48,918 nucleotides of DNA from an uncultured Clostridia bacterium (GTDB lineage Bacteria > Bacillota > Clostridia > Christensenellales > UBA1242): assembly GCA_944383415.1 (NCBI GenBank), contig CALWPK010000009.1, positions 1 to 48,918 of the forward strand, read 5' to 3'. Below are positions 40,941 through 48,918 of the stretch, piece by piece. The position numbers and the translations under genes were made by a program. The stretch's first letter is position 1; every line of letters starts with the position of its first letter. The notes under the pieces are model-generated. The model did not search any database. It was not told the DNA's origin and saw nothing but the letters and a program-made list of their open reading frames with translations.

Positions 40941-41366
40941 ATGAGTAAAATATTGTATGCTCCACGATTGCTTATATGTAGATTGGAACCATCATTAGAG
41001 ACAAAATTTGGATATATAGTAGACACGGTGAATATAGTATCAAAGACTACATTGTATAACGATAATGAACCAATAAAAGAGACGGCGACATATTCTGTCG
41101 AGTTTCAGGATAGAGAATTCAGCAGATATGCCTACTATACAGATTTTGGTGAAAATGAATGTGACGAAATACTTTATAAGTCTAATATGCTTTTTAGCCG
41201 TCCAGAAGAATGTAAAATACTTGTCGATAAATTGAATGAAAAGTTGTTTAAAAAATATGAAGATAGTAAATATGTATCACAGCAAGATATAGAACATTAT
41301 AAACAAGTTCTAAAATTCGAACAAAGACTTGCTCAGGATAGTTGGGCAGATGAATTAAAACAATAG
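40941..41366 (+). CDS. hypothetical protein in heat-shock operon
   Basis: I do not recognise this 141-residue protein. It is soluble, acidic and rich in Tyr and Glu (for example REFSRYAYYTDFGENECDEI, residues about 58-77). The N-terminal third looks beta-rich, the rest helical. AAAAGGAG precedes the ATG by 8 nt. It follows the metallo-hydrolase gene by 28 bases and precedes dnaK by 250. Its ribosome site and first codons are partly echoed at 41401-41440, as if the gene start had been duplicated and decayed. Confidence 0.75.
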   Translation: MSKILYAPRLLICRLEPSLETKFGYIVDTVNIVSKTTLYNDNEPIKETATYSVEFQDREFSRYAYYTDFGENECDEILYKSNMLFSRPEECKILVDKLNEKLFKKYEDSKYVSQQDIEHYKQVLKFEQRLAQDSWADELKQ

Positions 41367-43950
<2,584 letters not shown>

Positions 43951-43952
43951 TT

Positions 43953-45077
43953 ATGGCGAATAAAGATTATTATGCGACACTAGGAGTAAATAAGTCGGCG
44001 AGTGACGATGAAATCAAGTCTGCATACAGGCAACTTGCTAAAAAATATCACCCTGACTTGAACAAAACTCCAGAGGCTGCTGAGAAATTCAAAGAAATTA
44101 ACGAAGCATACTCTGTGCTTAGTGATAAGCAAAAGCGTGCCAATTATGACCAATTTGGTAGTGCAGATGGTCCACAAGGCTTCGGAGGTGGGCAAGGTTT
44201 TTCGGGCTTTGATTCTAGTGAAGGCTTTGGCGGATTTGAAGATATTTTCAATATTTTCACCAATTTTGGCGGTCGTGGTCGTGCTCAACAGGCAAGAGAA
44301 GAAGGAGATGACATCAACTTAAACCTTGTTATATCCTTTGTGGATGCGGCTTTTGGATGTGAAAAAGAAGTGACGGTCACCAGGAAAGAACGCTGTGAAA
44401 GTTGTAATGGTACTGGTGCGAAAACGGATAGTGATTATGTCACTTGCACGGAGTGCAATGGAACAGGGCGCGTAACCTATACTCAGCAAACTCTTTTTGG
44501 TATGACGAGGACTGTTGGCACTTGTAGGAATTGTGGCGGTAAGGGTAAGGTTGTGAAGAATAAATGCCCAGATTGTCGTGGCACAGGACTAAAGACTGTT
44601 ACGGCAAAAATCAAAGTAAAAATCCCTGCAGGTATTGACAATGAGCAAACATTGAGAATAGAGGGTCAAGGCAATCAGACGGCTAGTCCGAATGGAATAC
44701 CTGGAGATCTTAGAATATCTATCACCGTCCAGCCTCATTCATTGTTGGTAAGGAAAGGATTTGACCTATATGTAGACGCTTATGTACCGATCACCACACT
44801 TATGCTTGGCGGGAAGATCGAGATACCCACCTTGAAAGGCAAGCAGACGATCGATGTGGCACCGCTCACTCAGTCCAACACCAAATATACATTGAAAGGT
44901 AAGGGCATAAAATACTTGAAAGGCTTTGGCACGGGAGATCTAATAGTGACCCTTAAGGGCGAAATGCCAAAAGATATAGATAAAAACACGATTAAACTAA
45001 TGAAAGAACTACAAAATTCGATTTCTGAAAAGTCATATCCAAAAACAAATAACTTCAAAAAGAAACTAGGCGATTAG
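43953..45077 (+). CDS. dnaJ: DnaJ, Hsp40 co-chaperone
   Basis: A 374-residue type I DnaJ. The J domain holds HPD at 33-35; a Gly/Phe-rich region spans about 72-108; four CxxCxGxG zinc repeats lie at 148-155, 165-172, 191-198 and 205-212; the C-terminal substrate-binding domain follows. It stimulates DnaK ATPase and delivers clients. AAAGG lies before the ATG, 2 bases after the previous stop. The operon's terminator stem overlaps its final codons. Confidence 0.97.
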   Translation: MANKDYYATLGVNKSASDDEIKSAYRQLAKKYHPDLNKTPEAAEKFKEINEAYSVLSDKQKRANYDQFGSADGPQGFGGGQGFSGFDSSEGFGGFEDIFNIFTNFGGRGRAQQAREEGDDINLNLVISFVDAAFGCEKEVTVTRKERCESCNGTGAKTDSDYVTCTECNGTGRVTYTQQTLFGMTRTVGTCRNCGGKGKVVKNKCPDCRGTGLKTVTAKIKVKIPAGIDNEQTLRIEGQGNQTASPNGIPGDLRISITVQPHSLLVRKGFDLYVDAYVPITTLMLGGKIEIPTLKGKQTIDVAPLTQSNTKYTLKGKGIKYLKGFGTGDLIVTLKGEMPKDIDKNTIKLMKELQNSISEKSYPKTNNFKKKLGD

Positions 45078-45090
45078 TCTAGTTTTTTTG
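45063..45090 (+). terminator. Terminator of the heat-shock operon
   Basis: Stem AACTAG/CTAGTT (45064-45069 with 45079-45084) around the dnaJ stop codon, followed by seven T residues. Confidence 0.8.
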
Positions 45091-45345
45091 TTTTTTAGGA
45101 TTTGAGTTATTGTTTTATCTTGATATATGCTAAAATCATTTTCCTACGTAAAAAATATTTTTTCTAAATATTAGTTTCAGAAGTGGGCATAGAATTTTTG
45201 GTGCTTTCCAACATATTATTTTCATACTTTATTATATGAATTTTAGTTTTGATCTGTAACAACTAAATTTGATGACATTAATTTTTTATAATAATACTTC
45301 TTTTAAGTAATGTGACTTAAATTTATTAATATCATTTATTAGAAA
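45091..45345. other. Intergenic stretch
   Basis: No gene. A perfect inverted repeat TTTAAGT-AATGTG-ACTTAAA lies at 45302-45321, between two convergent terminators; role unknown. Confidence 0.45.
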
Positions 45346-45374
45346 TAAAAAAACGATAGCAATAAACTATCGTT
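45346..45374 (-). terminator. Terminator of rpmB
   Basis: Minus-strand stem AACGATAG/CTATCGTT (45367-45374 with 45352-45359) with a 7-nt loop and T tract. Confidence 0.88.
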
Positions 45375-45387
45375 GGACAAAATAAAA

Positions 45388-45573
45388 TTATTTACTTTCT
45401 TTTTTCATAGTCTTTAAGCAACGAGCGCATACATTTTTTTTGCCTTTCTTTCCATCTATTTCTACATCAACTTTTTGGATGTTGGCTTCAAAAGTTCTCT
45501 TTGTATGACGCATACTATGGCTAACATTGTTGCCCGAAGTGCTACCTTTTCCGCATACTTCACATACTTTCAT
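45388..45573 (-). CDS. rpmB: 50S ribosomal protein L28
   Basis: A 61-residue L28 of the zinc-binding type, with two CxxC pairs (Cys4/Cys7 and Cys49/Cys52). The start MKVCEVCGKG and HSMRHTKRTFEANIQKV segment are characteristic. GGAGG precedes the ATG at 45573. In Bacillota rpmB is divergently placed next to the Asp23-family gene and the YloV gene, exactly as here. Confidence 0.97.
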   Translation of the reverse strand: MKVCEVCGKGSTSGNNVSHSMRHTKRTFEANIQKVDVEIDGKKGKKNVCARCLKTMKKESK

Positions 45574-45609
45574 CGTTTACCTCCACTAGAATTTATCTAA
45601 AACGTATGT

Positions 45610-45638
45610 ATATTATCATAAATTCAACAAAAAAGCAA
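45610..45638 (-). promoter_or_regulatory. Promoter of rpmB
   Basis: Minus-strand TTGCTT (45633-45638) and TAATAT (45610-45615), 17 bp apart. Confidence 0.65.
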
Positions 45639-45666
45639 GTATTTTTAAAAAAATAAGTAAAAATGT

Positions 45667-45695
45667 TTGATTAATTCATAATAATATTATATAAT
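45667..45695 (+). promoter_or_regulatory. Promoter of the Asp23-YloV operon
   Basis: TTGATT (45667-45672) and TATAAT (45690-45695), 17 bp apart; leader with GGAGAG. Confidence 0.8.
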
Positions 45696-45711
45696 ATTTT
45701 CGGAGAGTGAA

Positions 45712-46059
45712 ATGAAACTAACCACTTTTAACTCATTTGGCAAGATTAGCATTAGCAAGCGAGCAATCAGCAAGGTTGCCGCTGTTTCTGTTATGGAGTG
45801 CGTTGGTGTAGTTGGCTTGGTGTCAGAGCGTAGTTTTTTCAAGGGCAATGCTTTGACCACTGCTCACAAAGGTGTGGTTGTCACTACTCTTAAGAATGAT
45901 AGTATGAATATTGACGTCTACGTTATAATGCGCCATTGCGGTGTTTCTGCATCTGCGGTTTCTGAATCTATCAGGCAGAGTGTCAAATACTCTGTTGAAC
46001 GATTTGCGGGTATGATCGTGAAAAATGTCATAGTACATATTGTAGACGTTAGAGTATAG
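45712..46059 (+). CDS. Asp23/Gls24-family protein (YloU-like)
   Basis: A 115-residue Asp23/Gls24 (DUF322) domain protein. The pattern GKISISKRAISKVAAVSVMECVGVVGL (about 10-36, in part) and the VDVYVIMRHCG-like strand, SVKYSVERFAGMIVKNVIVHIVDVRV end are typical. In Staphylococcus Asp23 is a membrane-linked envelope-stress protein; in this rpmB-yloV context the YloU role is unknown. GGAGAG precedes the ATG. The YloV-like gene follows after 14 bases, so one operon. Confidence 0.9.
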   Translation: MKLTTFNSFGKISISKRAISKVAAVSVMECVGVVGLVSERSFFKGNALTTAHKGVVVTTLKNDSMNIDVYVIMRHCGVSASAVSESIRQSVKYSVERFAGMIVKNVIVHIVDVRV

Positions 46060-46073
46060 GAGAGTTTAATATT

Positions 46074-47708
46074 ATGGGTAAGACTATTAACGGTTCTACG
46101 TTAAGAAAGATGTTTCTAAATGCTTTTTCGTTGGTAGAAGAAAATAAAAAAAATATAGATGCTTTGAATGTATTTCCTGTGCCAGATGGTGATACGGGTA
46201 CAAATATGAGTTTGACGCTCAAAAGTGCCGTCACTGAGATGAATGCGTGTGAATCAAATACGATAGAGTCTATTTGTGTAGCATTCAATCGCGGAGCACT
46301 GAAGGGTGCACGAGGCAATAGCGGTGTCATCACATCGCAAATAATCAAGGGTATTTGTTCTGCACTGATGTCGAATGAGACTGAAATCACACTCAAAGAT
46401 TTTGCCAAGGCTATGCAAAATGGTTCTGATATGGCATATAAAGCAGTGACTGTACCTAAGGAAGGGACAATCCTTACAATCATCAAAGCAATGGCAGAAA
46501 AAGCAAAACAAGCATCTAAATCTGCTAAAAGTTTTGAGGATTTTTTCAATGAAATTATTATGCACGGAGAGACAACCTTGCAGATGACTCCGGATATGTT
46601 GCCAGTATTGAAAAAAGCAGGAGTTGTAGATGCTGGTGGTAGAGGACTTGTTTTCATCTTTAGTGGATTCTACAAGGCTTTGACAGGCGAAATGACAGAA
46701 GTTCAATTTGTTGACAACGTAGAGAAAGATGTCACCAGTGAAGATATTCACGTGAATTATGAATCTCTTGCCGATATCAAATTTGCATATTGCACAGAAT
46801 TTTTTGTGATAAATATATATGAAAAAACTACCGATGCTGATATAAATACGCTCAGATCTCGTTTGATGGAGATTGGCGATTGTGTGCTTTGCATTGGTGA
46901 CTTGCAATTGATCAAAGTGCACGTGCATACCAATGAGCCAAATAGAGCATTGGGCTACGCGCTACAGTTGGGAGAATTGAACGGCGTTAAGATTGAAAAT
47001 ATGCTTGAGCAGAATCGTCAATTAAGGAAACAACAAGAAAAAGTACCAGACAAAGAATATGGAATGATATCCGTAGCAGCGGGTGAGGGACTGAATAATG
47101 TATTCAAAGACATTGACGTAGATTATATTATCAGTGGCGGACAGACTATGAACCCTAGCGCCAATGATATAGCGACGGCAGCGGACAAAGTAAATGCGAA
47201 AAATATTTTCGTCTTCCCAAACAATAAAAATATCATAATGTCAGCAGAACAGGCGAATGACATTACTGACAAAAATTTAATAATCATACCTACTAGAAGT
47301 ATTCCTGAAGGCATAAGTGCAATTTTGGCTTTTGATCCTAACGCTAGCGTTGAAGAAAACAAATCAAATATGCTTGATGCTATGGCTAGTGTCAGGTCAG
47401 GTTCGGTAACTTATGCTGTACGTACTACCAATGTGGATGGTATTGATGTAAAAGTTGGAGATATAATGGGATTGGACGAGCATTCTGTGCTGACGATAGG
47501 TAAGAATGTTATTGATACTACCGTTGAATTGGTAGATAAATTGGTCAAGTCGGATTCTAGCAATATCACACTGTTCTATGGAGAAGGAGTCACAGAGGAA
47601 GATTCTTGTAATCTTCAGTCTAGATTGGAGGAGAAATATCCAGATATTGACATTTCAGTCGTGTTTGGCGGACAACCTGTATATTATTATATCATCTCTA
47701 TTGAGTAA
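46074..47708 (+). CDS. DhaL-domain kinase, YloV/FakA-like
   Basis: A 544-residue protein like YloV/FakA. The N-terminal DhaL (Dak2) domain (about 1-200) holds the Mg-ATP-binding motif PVPDGDTGTN (35-44), GARGNSGVI and MTPDMLPVLKKAGVVDAGGRGL. A middle domain and a C-terminal degV-like domain (about 330-544) follow, with ISGGQTMNPS. FakA phosphorylates fatty acids bound to FakB for phospholipid synthesis. No FakB (DegV) gene is in the window. GGAGAG precedes the ATG. It is the second gene of the Asp23 operon; recG, its usual next neighbour, is absent here. Confidence 0.9.
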   Translation: MGKTINGSTLRKMFLNAFSLVEENKKNIDALNVFPVPDGDTGTNMSLTLKSAVTEMNACESNTIESICVAFNRGALKGARGNSGVITSQIIKGICSALMSNETEITLKDFAKAMQNGSDMAYKAVTVPKEGTILTIIKAMAEKAKQASKSAKSFEDFFNEIIMHGETTLQMTPDMLPVLKKAGVVDAGGRGLVFIFSGFYKALTGEMTEVQFVDNVEKDVTSEDIHVNYESLADIKFAYCTEFFVINIYEKTTDADINTLRSRLMEIGDCVLCIGDLQLIKVHVHTNEPNRALGYALQLGELNGVKIENMLEQNRQLRKQQEKVPDKEYGMISVAAGEGLNNVFKDIDVDYIISGGQTMNPSANDIATAADKVNAKNIFVFPNNKNIIMSAEQANDITDKNLIIIPTRSIPEGISAILAFDPNASVEENKSNMLDAMASVRSGSVTYAVRTTNVDGIDVKVGDIMGLDEHSVLTIGKNVIDTTVELVDKLVKSDSSNITLFYGEGVTEEDSCNLQSRLEEKYPDIDISVVFGGQPVYYYIISIE

Positions 47709-47729
47709 ATATATTGTGTAATAATCTGC

Positions 47730-47764
47730 AATAATACCCTATATATTGGGTATTATTTTTTTTT
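47730..47764 (+). terminator. Terminator of the Asp23-YloV operon
   Basis: 10-bp stem AATAATACCC/GGGTATTATT (47730-47739 with 47748-47757) and eight to nine T residues. Confidence 0.9.
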
Positions 47765-47846
47765 GTCAAAAATTGTAATAATATGTATTAATTTTGCTAT
47801 TTTGCTCATACTAAGGGTGTAGGCAACTACAGAAAGGAGTTTAATT

Positions 47847-48032
47847 ATGTTTGGTAAAAAGAAAAAAGAGATGAAAAATTCTTCTTCAGCAAGCAATGCA
47901 ACTGGGGCTACTAGTGCTTCTACAAGTGCAAAGAATTCAACTAGTAAATCAACAGGTGCAAAGTCTTGTACTAGCAAGAATAGTTCTACAAAATCTTGTG
48001 GATCATCTAGTTCAAAAAATTGTGGAAAATAA
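47847..48032 (+). CDS. tiny Ser/Thr/Cys-rich protein
   Basis: A 61-residue low-complexity protein. It opens with a basic MFGKKKKEMKN, then is almost only Ser, Thr, Asn, Ala, Gly and Lys, with three cysteines near the end (KSC, KSC and KNC at about 40, 50 and 59). A strong AAAGGAG lies 8 nt before the ATG and a strong terminator follows 26 bases after the stop, so it is expressed as its own unit. I do not recognise it. Possibilities: an unstructured metal- or nucleic-acid-binding peptide, or a substrate of a modifying enzyme; no such enzyme is beside it. Confidence 0.75.
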   Translation: MFGKKKKEMKNSSSASNATGATSASTSAKNSTSKSTGAKSCTSKNSSTKSCGSSSSKNCGK

Positions 48033-48058
48033 TTTTTCAAACAAAAATTAAATCTATG

Positions 48059-48085
48059 AAAAGGGAGAGTTTTCTCCCTTTTTCA
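48059..48085 (+). terminator. Terminator of the tiny protein gene
   Basis: Perfect 10-bp stem AAAAGGGAGA/TCTCCCTTTT with a 4-nt loop and T tail. Confidence 0.9.
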
Positions 48086-48090
48086 AAATT

Positions 48091-48121
48091 GAAATCTTCA
48101 GATAGTCTGGAGGTTTGGTCA
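48091..48121 (+). repeat. Short dispersed hairpin repeat, copy 2
   Basis: Counterpart, in the opposite orientation, of 1871-1903. The 7-bp hairpin CTTCAGA-TAG-TCTGGAG is followed by GTTTGGTC. The rest of 48122-48323 holds nothing I can name. Confidence 0.5.
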
Positions 48122-48323
48122 GATTAACTAATGGATAAAAAATTTCAAAGGGACGAAATAAATAATATCAGATAGCAATAGTTGCAAAAGTAAAAAATAT
48201 GCAACAGATGTAGATGATTTGGAATAGTTTTATATGAGATTCAATCCTAAACAGTCAAATTCATTAGTCAAATTGGTGATACTTTACTTTTTTAAATAAT
48301 TTCAATATTTTTATCAAAAATCG

Positions 48324-48352
48324 TTGACATAATATTTTGTTTATGATATAGT
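48324..48352 (+). promoter_or_regulatory. Promoter of tRNA-Val
   Basis: TTGACA (48324-48329) and TATAGT (48347-48352), 17 bp apart, about 16 nt of leader before the tRNA. Confidence 0.85.
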
Positions 48353-48374
48353 TATATTGCAATCGCTAATGTAT

Positions 48375-48450
48375 GGGAGATTAGCGCAGTTGGTAGAGTA
48401 CCTGCCTTACAAGCAGAGGGTCATAGGTTCGAGTCCTATATCTCCCACCA
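48375..48450 (+). tRNA. tRNA-Val (anticodon TAC)
   Basis: 76-nt cloverleaf with encoded CCA. The acceptor GGGAGAT pairs with ATCTCCC, and the anticodon loop is CTTACAA. Its U34 is a usual target of ho5U/mo5U modification, for which genes are in this window. Confidence 0.97.
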
Positions 48451-48507
48451 ATTCAAACGATTGTATTTTATTTTAACATTATATCTTCGTTTGAATATAC
48501 TATTTAT

Positions 48508-48599
48508 AACTATCAGATATTGGAAGATAACATTCGATGTCTCAAGAGCGTGAGATGTTGAAACGGCACCCAGTGAAATTTGAATATATAATGATAGTT
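48508..48599 (+). repeat. 92-nt structured spacer between tRNA-Val and tRNA-Gly
   Basis: Perfect 8-bp outer stem AACTATCA/TGATAGTT (48508-48515 with 48592-48599) encloses a smaller hairpin TCTCA-AGAGCG-TGAGA (48540-48555). No ORF and no T tract. Confidence 0.55.
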
Positions 48600-48687
48600 T
48601 AAAATCTGCAATTGACCTACTAGAGTATTCTATCAACGTGAAAGTTAAATTTAACAGTTGTACTATCTTAATATTACAGTATACTAT

Positions 48688-48789
48688 GCGGGAGTGGCTC
48701 AGTGGGGAGTAGCGTTAAGAAACAGCAACGATTTGCTGTTTTAGCGTCAACGAGTGGAGCGTAGGCGACAGGGAGAGTGTTGCCGGCAA
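48688..48789 (+). pseudogene. tRNA-Gly(GCC) copy split by a hairpin element
   Basis: Starts as the intact tRNA-Gly (first 18 nt identical, through the D loop), then a 66-bp element (48707-48772) interrupts it. The anticodon stem remains as GTTGCC/GGCAA (48779-48789), but its loop is deleted, and no T arm or acceptor end follows. The 45 bases upstream are also duplicated before the intact gene. Confidence 0.85.
48707..48772 (+). repeat. tRNA-inserted hairpin element, copy B (66 bp)
   Basis: Shares GCGTTAAGAAA (48712-48722), the hairpin position (AAACAGCAA-CGAT-TTGCTGTTT, 48720-48741), TTTTAGC, a CGA..GGAGC stretch and terminal GACAGG with copy A at 9881-9961. GGGAG occurs on both sides, a possible target duplication. 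Confidence 0.7.
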
Positions 48790-48842
48790 TGCGATTGGTT
48801 GAATTTAACAATTGCACTATCTTAATATTATTGAATAAATAT

Positions 48843-48917
48843 GCGGGAGTGGCTCAGTGGTAGAGCGTTGCCTTGCCAAGGCAAATGTCGCGAGTTCGAA
48901 TCTCGTCTTCCGCTCCA
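48843..48917 (+). tRNA. tRNA-Gly (anticodon GCC)
   Basis: 75-nt cloverleaf with encoded CCA. The acceptor is GCGGGAG, and the anticodon loop TTGCCAA is closed by TTGCC/GGCAA. It is complete although it ends one base before the window edge. Its upstream block includes TATCTTAATA (48818-48827), with a likely TAATAT -10 box. Confidence 0.96.
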
Positions 48918-48918
48918 T

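Overview
The window is AT-rich DNA from a low-GC Bacillota-type bacterium. The evidence is RNase J, a sigma-K-like factor, an HrcA/CIRCE heat-shock operon, the rpmB - Asp23 - YloV-like cluster, tRNA genes with encoded CCA, and sigma-A-type promoters. TGA is used as a stop (ends of hrcA and of the tandem-OB protein), so this is not a Mycoplasma-type code. An uncultured gut Clostridia-like lineage fits best, but I cannot place it below phylum level.

Layout. Positions 1-14150 are accessory-like: small membrane proteins, a MurG, a tandem OB-fold protein, an SDR oxidoreductase, decayed phage-tail and Rhs fragments, a DUF2441-like protein, two transglutaminase-like proteins, seven tRNAs, and many short structured repeats clustered around those tRNAs. 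Positions 14340-31650 are mostly plus-strand housekeeping genes: marR-ABC exporter, M16 peptidase, RNase J with a TrmR-like methyltransferase, a U32 tRNA-hydroxylase-like protein with a lipid kinase-like protein, feoAB, der, plsY and tatD. Positions 31900-38150 carry RNase P RNA, sigK (minus), a lipoprotein, lepA and hemW. Positions 38490-45085 are an extended heat-shock operon: hrcA, grpE, a metallo-beta-lactamase-fold gene, an unknown gene, dnaK, an isochorismatase-like gene and dnaJ. Then come rpmB (minus), Asp23-YloV, a tiny Ser/Thr/Cys-rich protein, and tRNA-Val and tRNA-Gly at the right end.

The most unusual signals are these. (1) At three tRNA loci (Lys-CTT, Lys-TTT, Gly-GCC) a broken 5' copy of the same tRNA lies just upstream of the intact one. 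Two of the broken copies are interrupted by related hairpin elements whose stem differs by compensatory changes. (2) A family of nested-hairpin repeats lies beside tRNAs, including a strict 50-bp three-unit array bounded by two identical 36-bp repeats next to tRNA-His. (3) Several genes have a consensus -10 box about 6 nt before the ATG and no ribosome binding site, which predicts leaderless mRNAs (lepA, marR, U32, SDR, DUF2441, lipoprotein, probably murG and feoA). (4) GrpE carries a ten-cysteine, five-CxC acidic N-terminal segment, inside a heat-shock operon with three unexpected genes.

All family assignments are from reading motifs by eye; no database search was run.
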